From positions 3,235 to 67,234 of the forward strand of contig DF236960.1 of NCBI GenBank assembly GCA_000708835.1: a stretch of DNA of 64,000 nucleotides. The letters are read 5' to 3'. The DNA is from Klebsormidium nitens. Its lineage: Eukaryota > Streptophyta > Klebsormidiophyceae > Klebsormidiales > Klebsormidiaceae. Under the pieces are notes generated by a model. The model did not search any database and had not been told where the DNA came from. It saw only the letters and a program-made list of their open reading frames with translations. Both the position numbers and the translations under genes were made by a program. The stretch's first letter is position 1; every line of letters begins with the position of its first letter. Positions 23,901 through 34,866 of the stretch are shown here, in pieces.

Positions 23901-26900
23901 TTTCGCTACAAACATGACGGCCGTCTACGAAACTTTCGTGCGGGTAAGCCTTCTGCCTCGCTCATGATTGGAGGCGTTTATAGAAAGCCCGCTGTGAGAT
24001 GTGGGAAGTCGGGCGCTTGGGGAAAAGTGCGTTTCGAACTTAACATCAGGGAACACGTTTGCAATTTGCTTGATGCATCTGCAGTATGAAGAGCTTTGCT
24101 TTATGTGTCCGCAGTCATTGAGGCTCTTCAACCCCGCAACGTCCTGACCACTGTCTCGGAATCTACGTGTTGAAGCTTTTTCCTTTCGGAAAAGTTGTTG
24201 ACTATTCCGAGGTTTGGTGCGTTTGAACACTCCTCTTAAGCTGACTCCGGCGAAACCTCGCAGACAACTTCGAACATGACGTGTGGTGCTTGGTCTGGTT
24301 CTAGAGCTTGGCGGACAGCTGCGCATTCGAAGCAGACTGGACTTACGCGCAGATTTATGCTGAGATGGAGCGGTTTGATTGAGTCCTCGCTTTTGACGCG
24401 CTTAGAGCTGCTGCTGTTCTGGCAAAGCTCCATAGACCATAAGCACAGTACGAGATCGTCGAGCGACACCTCTGAAAGGAGTTTGATGGACACATTGCAG
24501 TCGGACTGTACGGATCAACCCTGCGGTCTACTGTGGTCTACTGAATTCAAGTAACTCCTTTATAGGCGTTTGTAGGGTACTTGTCAGATAAAGCCTATTC
24601 AGATGTATGCTTGCCGAATCCACACTGATCATTTTTGATTGCCCCCCTGCATTCGAGAGCTGGCAATTCTCTGGTCACAGTGGTTGGGCTCAACTGGAAA
24701 CCCGTTCTGGACTCAAAAAAGAACGTTCGGAACCGGAACCCAAATCAATTCTTATCTCTTGCTCCTTTGCAGGCGCTAAATGCAACGTTAGCCCGCAAGT
24801 ACGTCGTTACAATGCTGGCCTGAGCTGGAAACCTGGTTCGGTTCTTCTCTTTTCCCCCCTTAACCCGCAAAACAAACCCACTTTGATTATAAACGCTTGC
24901 TCCCCTGCAGGCGCTTTATGCAACGGGAGCCCGCAAGTTCTTCATCATGAACATCGGCCTCTTTGGCTGCACCCCACTCTCCATACGCAACAACAACGGT
25001 TCCTGCGGGTGAGTTTTCTTGCTGAATCAGCCGAGCTCTTAATTTCGTCATCGCTGGCCTTCCTTTGTGCTCTCATCTTGCTGTGCAAGGTCTCCTTGGT
25101 TCGATCTCCTAGGACTCAATGCGGGTCCCCTTGTCTAGGGCCGCCCGCTTCCCTGTGCTTCTTTTCGGTGCTTCGTCTCAGCGTGAATAATGAATCACTT
25201 TGTTACTGCGCTGCAGTTGTTCTGTTGGTGTCCTTCTCTTGTGCTTCCTTCTTCTGTTCCTTGGGTCCGGATTTGTTCACCCTCCATCTTGCTTCGGGGT
25301 TGTGTTCAATTTTGTTTGAAATCTGATCAGTCCGTGCTTGGTTTTGCTTTGGATCACAATTTTCATTCTACGCTTCGTCTCCGCCCCTCGCTTCGCTCTG
25401 TGCTCCCTTCAATTGGCTCCGAATGCATTGGTTCTGCTCGTCTCAGGACCGCTCCGCCTTTGCTTCAAGGTTGCTTCTATCTGCTATGCTTTGGTATGAG
25501 CGAATGGTTCCGCTTTGCCGGCATAGCGCTCTCGCTTTGTCCGCTACCTCAGTACTCGTGTTCGCTCCCCTACTTCGCCGTTCTTGACATGTTGGCGTTT
25601 CGTTGGTCCACCTAGCAAATCAGTCGTCAACTAGGATTCTGAAAGCTGGAGTTATGGTGTCAAAGAAACAAACGGGCTCGTGGTATACGTAGTGTTTGAC
25701 AGCCAACTATCAGGAAAGGAAGCTGGTTGGTCGTGAATGGAGACAAAAAGTTAGTCATTGTCTGTAACAGATACAGAATGTTATTCACCAAAAATCCTGA
25801 CACTTGCGGAGAAATGTGCATTGGTCATACATGCCAGTAGCTGCTTCTAGCAAGCTGCTACATGCTCTGTGCGTCGGTAGACAATCTCGGCAAGGTCTTT
25901 CCAGTCGCAGAAGCCCAAATAGACTACACGATTTCTGCACCATGCCGAAAGGCAGGAAACTAGCTGGGTTTGCTAAAGAACAGTATACGGGAATTTTAAC
26001 CTCGGTTCAAAGAGCAGGAAATTGGTGGTTATTCTCCCGTCCAACCGACCAAACACGTCTTTCGAACAAGAGTCAAAGACTGGTTTCTTGAAACCCGCTT
26101 TCTTTGCAGGGTTCTTACCAACGCGCTCTGTTCGAACATCGTCAACCAGACGACGGCGCTCAACTCTCGGCTGTCGACACAGCTCCTCAACTCCAGCTTC
26201 GTCCAGGGGGACTTTTACCAGTTTAATCTGGACGTTTTCAACAACCCGGCCGCGTTTGGTGAGCCGAAAGGCAAATGCTTTGCGCCTTCTTCCGCATACA
26301 GTGTCAACAAAGTGATTCAGAGTATGGCAGTTTATGCTTGTGTACCAAAAACGAGGACGCACGTAACAAGCTCTGGTCATCCGGCAGGAGATTGGCTGGC
26401 TCCTGCCTTGACGTACGCTTTCGGAAGCTGCCCTGCAAATGGTCGTTAAATGCGTGTAGGTTTTGCCACTTTTCTTGCCTTGAAAGTCGACGAGTCTACG
26501 TCACAATGTTTCAAAGCAGCACACAATCTGTCGCCTTCGTTAAGCCGATAGGAAAGCCGCATCCTGCACACTTGACAAAACATTGGACATGAAACGAGTC
26601 TATTCATTGGTGCCAGTTCAAGTTCAGAACAATCTATCGATAGGCCAAAGGGAGTGTACGTAGTAGTGCCATCTCGATCCGTTCTCATTGTCGACTCTCA
26701 GCCTGCAAGTGTTGAGTAATGATCGGTGTCGGCCTTTCTTTCGTTCTGCAGGGGTGGTAAACGCAACTGGGGCGTGTTGCGGGTCAACTACGTTATCGGT
26801 GGGTTACCGACCACGGGTCAAGCTTTAACTGGTTTTCGCTGCATTGCCGTGGTGAAGTAAGCACGGGAGCGATTCGCGAATGTCGATCGCCGCACCCGGA

Positions 26901-28407
26901 TTATCCCCAGTTTCGTGTGCAAGTTTCCTGCAGATTCCCCGGGAACTGGGCTTGTGCTTTTGAAAGGAGTGTCTGGAAGAATGTTTGGCTGACTCCACGC
27001 ATCCCATAATGTCTTGTTGGCCACCGGAACGTTGCCGCTGCTACACGCATCCACTGTTACAAAAAAAGCGTTGGTCAAATGAAAAAGGGGGCGTCAGGCG
27101 ACCATCTAGCTGAGCCTCCGCTCTCTCAGCCGCTCAAAACGGCACGTCTGATAAATTCGTAACGAGACTAAGTCACCTTTCGAGTAGGTTTGTGTTGCCG
27201 CAGAGCCACTTACGAAGAAGAACGCCTTCTTTAACCCTGCCCATAAGCCCTTGAAGAAGCTTGTTTTGGAGCAACTTCCACAATGCTGTCATTCGACGAA
27301 GTCGCTCATGTTTTCGTCATCTCTTTGCAGTGCCCTCAGTTGGCGCTCGCGCTTGCGAACACCACGGCCCCCTACAACGGGCCCGTGCCTCTCTGTCCGG
27401 TGAGTGGCCGGAACACCAACGGAAACGGAATCCTTGTTCTGCCAGAACGCCAGCTGCCACGGAATCTCTGTCGGGGATCAACTCTTATACAACAGAACTT
27501 GGGCACACTTGAATCCAGCATCAAGTGAGATGGAACCATCTGGATAAGGATCGCCTTCATATACAAATAAATATGACGAACGACTGTCCTTTAAGCGGTC
27601 TCATCTCGCACTGACAACGCCTTTGCCGATCTTACGCTGCAGAATCCAAAGGAGTACCTCTACTGGGACACGACACACATGTCAGGTGAGCCCGCATGTT
27701 CCGAGCGGGAATTATGCTCGTATCTTCGCAATTGATTCGATCAAACCTAAATTTGTCAGGATTGGGAGGTGAAAGCTTTGGGACGTTGTTTCTGCCGTTC
27801 TGGTCCTCTGTTTGATATGTTTACTGGCCATTTAAGCTGGATTCTGCAAGTCAACCTCGATTCTGTCGATCTGCACATCTCTTTCTGACGTGCTTCGATC
27901 AACAAAGAGTAGCCAGTCAACGTTCAGGCTTCAGGCTATAAGACGGAGTAGCCGCTTAAGCCTCTCAAGCGTTTCGTTCCTTCTAAGCAGCAGTCAACTT
28001 CAGAGATATTCCTCACGAAACTTGCAGTACTTTGCTGACTGCTCGAGCCAGCACCGTGGTTGACAAAACCGGTCCCATCCTGTGTCACGTTCTGCTTTGA
28101 CGGACATCTTGATGAAACGTGTGGTGGGCAATATCAAGGTCAACATTAATCACCCGCCATTCTTGAAGTCTTGCCATCATTTGTGCAATGATGGTACTTG
28201 GGAAGCGTCTTGTGCAAATGTAGCTTTTTGGGCGCTTTTGAATTTGCGAGGCATTGCCATCTGGTAGTCTGAAGGTTCTTACTCGTTATCTTTACAGAGT
28301 CGATGACCCGAATCCTAGCTCACGACATCTTTGGAGGGTCCAAGTACGGGAAGCCAAAGAACATGTTGCAGACCTTCATTCTTCCCGACTTGCTAAATCT
28401 CCAGTAA
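20925..28407 (+). CDS. Secreted GDSL esterase/lipase-like protein, nucleophile Ser replaced (9 exons, 415 aa)
   Basis: Exons 20925-21270, 22823-22971, 23707-23943, 24911-25008, 26110-26258, 26752-26798, 27331-27399, 27643-27685, 28298-28407; phases close to 416 codons. Plant-type SGNH/GDSL family by block order: block I FSFGDGGQDVGN (69-80), block II GASFASASSG (137-146), GRKF-like ARKFFIMNIGLFGCTP in exon 4, block III SGGNDLLNF with Asn 213, block V YLYWDTTHMS with Asp 374 and His 377. An N-terminal hydrophobic signal (IAALILVLVTSLFG) and many N-x-S/T sites indicate a secreted glycoprotein. The usual Ser of the GDS motif is Gly 73 (codon GGG), while Asn, Asp and His remain, so a normal acyl-serine mechanism is not expected. 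GDSL proteins without the Ser are known in plants with non-catalytic roles; function here is unknown. A broken copy of exon 4 sits at 24773. Confidence 0.92.
24773..24826 (+). pseudogene. Broken duplicate of GDSL exon 4
   Basis: After its own acceptor (CTCCTTTGCAG) this piece reads GCGCTAAATGCAACGTTAGC, matching true exon 4 (GCGCTTTATGCAACGGGAGC at 24911) 138 bp upstream. It encodes ALNATLARKYVVTMLA and then a stop, losing the GLFGCTP core. Using it would truncate the protein. Confidence 0.75.
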
Positions 28408-31400
28408 TCAACACGCTCGGTCTCACATAATCGCCTTACGAAGGCGTGCAACCAAACAAGTGGTGTCGCCGCGTTGACTGATTGGTTGCAAGTCATGCAC
28501 ATAGTGTCAAGCGTAGTGAGTATAACTTGTGTCGGGCGGTAAGAAACATGAGTCAAGCAGAAAGGTTGTCTAAATATTTGAAAGGGGTGAAGGTGGGTGT
28601 TAAGAAAGGCACGCTAGATATCGATCGGTGGTATTATTAGCGAGGTCAGGCAAATCTTCCGTAGTAGAGCGGCCACTTTGCGCGTGCTGCGCCTAATTCC
28701 TCAGCAAGTTGATAGTATACTAACTTAAGACGGTTGCATGTAGTAAGCCTGGTGAACCCTGATGTTGCGTGCGCTTCATGCAAGATCTACATGTTGGAAC
28801 ATGGTCGATTGCATTTCGAAATACATGTTGGGCTTGATCAGTGGGCGGCAAATCTTTGGCAGAGTTCATGCACATGTTCAGTTTACAATATACATCCACC
28901 TCCGATCCCGTATTAGACCGGACATTGGAAGACAATTGGGCACGGCAGATTGAGCTTGCATGACACGCCACATGTGAGAGCACGTTTTGAACATGCTCGG
29001 AGCTGGACGCTAGACCCTGGCATATCTTGTTTATTGCTAAATCTTGCCCGGCTTGTGAGCCGAACTTGAAAATTGCATTCAAGGATCCGTGACGTTGAAG
29101 CCTTTATACAATTTGGCCAGCACTGCCGGCCCTGGCATATTTACCAGTTGGGTGGGAGGTTAGTAATACTAATATAAAACGGCTGAAGAGTCCGACGCTG
29201 GTACCGACGTGGCACCCCGCGCAACGAGAGCTGCCCGGTTCAGCCGTTGCTACCGCGGGGCTGGCCGTCCCGGGCTCGATCCTGGGGCGATTAATCTGTT
29301 GAGCTGCCAAATTACGTAGTAGTAATATGTCTTCGATCCGGCCGGCCGCCGGACCAGCTCACCGGGGCTCTGTACCCGGGGCGCGCCGGGCGGCCTGCTC
29401 GGGCGCAGCAGATCTTGGGATCCGGCAGGTAATGTACCATGTGCCCGCTCGAATATCAGAAGCTCGTGACCTGGCATGTCTTAAGCACGTCGAATCAGGG
29501 ATGGCCGGGTGGCAAAGTGCGGGGAATCTTCTAACTGCCGAACTTCCAGCTGACACCAGCTTTAACCGCCAAAACGCACCGGGTACGTACCCGGGGTCGA
29601 TACCGCTCGTAACCGCCAGCAATTTGGCAGTAGTACGGTACGTACTCGTCGAAACAAAGCTACCTGTGCGCGAGCACGGTGTCAGCCTAAATCCAGGTTC
29701 ACTGCAACTTGACACACCCGCCGAGAGTGCCGTGCCTGATCTTGTATCATACAATGTACCGTAGAGACATTGTCCATTCGCACTAAAATAATCCATTTTC
29801 AGGCGTAGCGAAAAAAATAAAATTATGGAGAGGTGCAGGTGCGAAAATGCGAAACTAAGGAAAAACTTGTTGAGACCCGATTCACTAGCACAACAAGGCA
29901 AAAAACGCCTAGAAACGGCTACTGCGAAAATTTTGTTATTATCGTCGAACCTGGTGCGGAATGAAAAATCTTTCATAAATGATTATTCGCACCAAGGTGG
30001 TGCGAATGGACAATGTCTCTACGGTATGCTCGTGTGTACGCGTGCGACGTGTACTGTGTACACCTAGGTACTCGTGTGTACCGGTACTCAGTTTACTTAT
30101 ACCGTACACGAATTGCATACCGTGCGGCATGCGCACTTTGAATGGAAACCGAGAGTCACGGACGAAGTCAGGAGGGGGTCAATTTTCAAAAGCTTTGGTA
30201 GGGTGAACCTGGGCCATTTTGCTGGCTGTGGCTGCATGGACGGGGAGTCGAACAACGATGGTTGATGCCTGGACACCTGGACAGCTCAAAGGGGACACCG
30301 TTGGTGGTGGTTAGACCGCTCTAATGGCGGCGCGAAGGGATTTGTGATAGGGCGTGCCGAACGGGGGTTTGGCTCTCTGCTTCTCTGTGGCCATATGGTA
30401 TTTGGGAGATGCTTCAAGGCGAGGGACGGTGGCGGTTTCAGGTTGGTGACCCATTGCTCGTTATGTATCTTCTTCTCTCCGGCTTGTCTTTGCATGCCAA
30501 AGTCTGTGTTTGGGTGCTGGTCTTTCTTAGGCATGGGTGTTTGGGTTGCTGGTCATGGGAAGGGGCACCTTTTCCATGGGGCAGGTGCGGAAAGAAAGGG
30601 CCTGGGTGGTCTTCTTGAGCTGTAGCAGACACCAAGGACTAAGGTTCTTTGCAAGTCATTCTGAAAGAAGGGCCGTGAGGGAAAGTGGTACCAACTGCGC
30701 TGCTTGTTGGATGGACTGATGAGCATCAGGGCACCGGTGCTTTGGGAACTGTTGAAGCAGTTGAAAAGCTCCTGTCGGCTCTTCGCAGCTTTCCAGAGCT
30801 GGCCGTTTTTGACTTTGAATGCGTATGCGCGGTAGAATCGCGACTTTCTATTAGCTGCATGCTGCTGTTTGCATTCCGTGTGTTTGCCTTTGGCTGCTTA
30901 ACATTATGCGCTTGTCATTCGACCAAGCGACCGAGTTTTGGCATGGGTCAGAGTTTCCTGATATGGTCACTGTGTCTTGCTGCACTCTCCTGAATGTCCT
31001 TTGCACTTTGAGGATTGATTGGCTCCTCTATTCAATGTTTGGAAGTGTACCGTTCTTCCGGCACCAGGTACAGCTACCGGTTTGAGAAAGCAGTTCTATA
31101 AAATAGTCATATGTAGAAATGATGAGGGTCTTCGTTTGGTTGGTTGGATTGACCTTCTCAGCTAAAAGCGACACTTGGCCTCTGATATCAGCATGGTGTG
31201 TCCGAGGCCAACCAAAGAAACGGGCTGATAATAGCTTATCTGAACCAAGATTAAAGCATGAGGGAGTTGCTCCATTTGATCGTGGAAAACACCGCAAAGA
31301 AGAGGAGGGTGCAAGGTTCTCAGGTGGCACAATTCGAGTGCTCTTTTGATCATTGTTTCAACTGGCAGTTGATGAAAATGCCACAGGCAACCAGCGATTG

Positions 31401-31752
31401 AGGCTTGACCAACAGTGGTCTGTGTTTTCTTTTGCAGGACAATACGGGGAGATATTGGCACCCCTTGCTAGATTTCAGGACAACCGCTGTGTCGTACAAG
31501 TGCGCTGTAGTCATTCTGGTATTGAGCTGAGGTCACTGTCTAAGGCGGTTGTTCTGCAGCTGCTAAACACTGGTGCAAACTCTGGTTCAAACCTTGGTTT
31601 CAACCCCTTGACAACCTTACACCGTAGGGCGCCGAATACTGGCGCAGAAACTAAAAGACGGTCAGCCCAGCATTTAAGATTGGTTGAGCAAATTATGATG
31701 AACAGCTGATCAAACTTTAGTTTAACCCAGCGGTCAACCTTGTTAATCAGGG
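28408..31752. other. Intergenic region between GDSL and kinase genes
   Basis: Holds the MITE-like element at 29757-30026 and a GC-rich, GTAC-rich part (about 29200-29760) with long but non-ATG or low-quality open frames on both strands that I do not consider genes. The stretch 30300-31750 shows no supported exon; its end should include the kinase promoter and leader. Confidence 0.45.
29757..30026. mobile_element. MITE with 27-bp perfect terminal inverted repeats
   Basis: The 27 bases at 29757-29783 (core GTAGAGACATTGTCCATTCG) are the exact reverse complement of 30000-30026. The element is 270 bp, AT-richer inside, and without a long ATG frame. The outermost bases are TA on both sides, so a TA target duplication with 25-bp ends would fit a Tc1/mariner-type non-autonomous element. 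A small internal hairpin (TTCGCACC / GGTGGTGCGAA) lies beside the right arm. Confidence 0.75.
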
Positions 31753-34700
31753 ATGCCGCCAGCTCAGATGAACGGCGCCGGGGGTGGCCCTAGCAAGGCT
31801 TATGCATTGGTGTTGAATCGAGTGGGGACGGAAACTTCCAATAGGCGGAAAGCGCGGTCAGATATCAGTGTAGGCAGCCAGGAGGCTATGGTAGGCGCTC
31901 AGGAAGGTGCGATTGGAGCTCAAAGTGGTCGCATAGCAGATGGGCGCGGAGCAATAGGAGCTCGTGACGAAGAGGCGGGCGGGGCAGCTTCGGGGGGGGC
32001 GCCGCGGGCAGAGAATGGCTGGGCGGAAGAAACCCCCAGAGCGTGGCGGAAGGGGGTTTCAAGAATAAGGGGGGGGGCACCAAACGCAGGCGCCTGCGGT
32101 TTGGGTTACAGTGAGGCGGAGAGCCTGAGTGATATTGCCTCCTCTCAGAAAGAGGATCGGGGTGTAGATGCAGCTTCCAGTCAGAAACGGGAGGCAAGAG
32201 CAGAGACGACTTCCAATCGGAATGGAGGAGGGCCTTTAGAAGGCCTCTCCAGTCAGAAAGGGGCGTTGGGGTTAGAGATGACTTCCATTCAAGAGGTGAG
32301 ACGGGGAGTAGAAAGGGGCGGGGGTCAGAAACCAGTTAAAATAGTAGAGAACTTAACCAGTCAGAACCCAGAAAGAGGACCAGATTCCCCGTCTAATCAA
32401 AAAGAGGGGGCCAGTCCAGATATTCGCACAGACGCAAGAACTTCCAGGCTAGCCGACAGTCAAGTCAACCAGCCTAGCCCACTGGTCGAGCTCTCAGACA
32501 GCGCCACCTGTCAGTCTGTTGCTGGTTCCGACTCGGACGAGACCCCCCGGCCGCGGAGCGGGGAGAAAGCCTCAACGTCCGAGCACTCGTTTTCCGGGCC
32601 CGAGAGCATGGACTACGGGCGGCCAACGAGAAGGGGGGGGCGACACAAGCTCCGGTTTCTGGGGGCAGTAAAGCAGCGGATCAAGCGCGCGTTCTCGTTC
32701 TCGCTCCCGCGTGCGGCGGCGCTCGACGAAGTGCTCTGCGGGTTGCAAGAAGCAAACGGGGGGCAGCCGGTCCCCGAGGTCCTGAAAGGGGACATCCGCG
32801 AGCATTATGAGAAGCTGCCGGTCGCGTACGCCGAGGCGATCTTCCCCCCCGACGAGGTTTTGCTCCACATGCGTTTGTTGCACGAGGCTGCGCAGCACCC
32901 CGAAAGCGCGCCCCTCTTACATTTGTCCTCGTTCCAGACCTACTCGGGCTTCCTTTCCCTCCTCTCGTCAAAGAAAGCCAGGAAGCAGTTGAACCGGCGG
33001 GCAGCTTCCATGACTCTCGAGCGGCGGGCGCCGAACCGAAACCTCTCACTTAATGACCTGGTTAGTGCTAACCAATCCCTGGGGGCCGGGGTTTCGTCGG
33101 AGTCGCCTTCGGAGAGCGGCTTCTCTCCGTCAGAGGCGTCGGTAACGTCAACCGAGGAGGACTTTTTGACGGATGACGTCAGCTGCGAGACCGTGATGCA
33201 CTCGGTTGTGTACGCTGACGTCAGCCCGGTCAACGCGGAGGAGCTGACGGGAGTGCTTCGGAAACGGGGGCTGAAAGTGAAGAAAGCGAAGGCTTTCCCG
33301 GTCGCAGGGGGCGCGACGCTCGGGATGCTCCTCCTCAAAGGGGGCGTGGCGCACGATCTCCGTGCGACGATTCGAGGGGGGTTTGCGGAAGCGCGCGAGC
33401 TGTCGAAACCTAAGCTGAAACTGACGATCCCGCACCCCCCAGGGATGGATTCACTAACCCACGTGTTGAAACAAGGGTTTGGGCGCACGGCGAGCACCGG
33501 CCGGTTGGCGGCGGGGGGGAGCGACTCCCCTCGGTGGGACTTTGGAGAGATTGAGCAGTGGATCTCTGAGTCTGGGTTAGAGGGGGGGTCAGTGGAGGAA
33601 GAAACGGAGAAGACGGTCAAGGGGATCGAAAACATGATGTCGGGGAAGGGGCCAATGGGGTGCTGGCTGCTGGACCAGAAGCAGTTACAGGTGCGGAACA
33701 AACTCTTTTCTTAGGCCGGATTTCAGAAAAATTGTGCGGATCTTACTGAATGGATTCTGTCAAGCTTACTGAATGGAGACTGTCAAGTTTTGTGGGTTTC
33801 TGATAATTGGGTGTTCTGGGGAAAGTTGGGAACGGGACAGCTGGAAGCTATTTGTTACTGAGATGTTGTTGCCGATGCACTGAATAGTGTGCATCAAAAA
33901 TTCAAAGAGGTGCGCTTCTGAGCAGAGGCAAACAACCGAGATTACGGGCGGGCGGCAATCAGTGTTTCAACGAGGAAAGGTTCTATTAAATGGTCTTTCC
34001 AACGATCTCACAAAGGGTCGAAACGTCAAGTCTACTTGGGAACAAAGCTGGTGATGTCAGATGTGATAAAGACAAGCTTGTACCCTCCCTTCAACGACAC
34101 TAAACTTCTTAGCTGCACTTGTTTTGCAGATGGGGGAGAAATTCGCGGACGGAGCATCGGGGGAGGTGTACCGGGCCGTGTATAAGGGGGAGGAGGTCGC
34201 GGTGAAGGTGCTCCGGGGGCGCTTCGGCAGCTCGGCCCAGGTAAGACATCCGGTTACTCTGCTGTGAGACCCTCGGATCAATTGTTGCGTGATACCCCCG
34301 CCGTCTTGTTGGTCCGACTCATTTGGTCAAGCCTCGTCGTTGCTTTGCAACGAGGTGCTTCGGAGTCGTTTTCGTGGTCGGATCGTCAAACTGTTACTTG
34401 TCTGCTGTTGACAGCCCTTCTTTGATTCGGACTGGGACAGATTCTCCAGATTATTGAGACCCATTCTGGCCCACTTTTCGCGCTTGAGTTTGTCGTCCCG
34501 CTTTGATATTGCGGGCGTCTTTCGAGGGTATAGACTGCACCTGAGAACATTGCTGGAAGTGGCTCGAGGGGCTCTCCACCTGTTTGGTGCTCAGCCTTCA
34601 CCTGGCAAGAAGTGGCGTCCTCAGCTTGGTTTACCATAAACCTCGCCCTTAACCCATTGTCACCCCATTCATCTCTGCACCCCTTCTTGCTGGTCAAATG

Positions 34701-34825
34701 CCTCCGAGTCAGTTCCAAGCCGTTCCCCAGGGCAAGACCTCGACGAAGTTCCAGCAAGAAGTGGCGGCCGTCAGTCTTGGCCACCGCAAGACCCACCTTC
34801 AATCCGTAATCTTCCTTAATCCCTT

Positions 34826-34866
<41 letters not shown>

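Noticed and set aside
24607-25326. 239-codon open frame across GDSL exon 4
   Set aside because: It runs in a different frame through the pseudo-exon and true exon 4, and the content is intron-like and Leu/Ser-rich. The GDSL blocks fix the real frame.
29327-29976. Long overlapping open frames on both strands
   Set aside because: They overlap each other and run into the MITE. Composition is GC-rich with few stops, and there are no domains or splice support.
32572-33701. Long minus-strand open frames over kinase exon 1
   Set aside because: They are antisense shadows of a GC-rich coding exon; the plus-strand frame carries the ACT-domain motifs.
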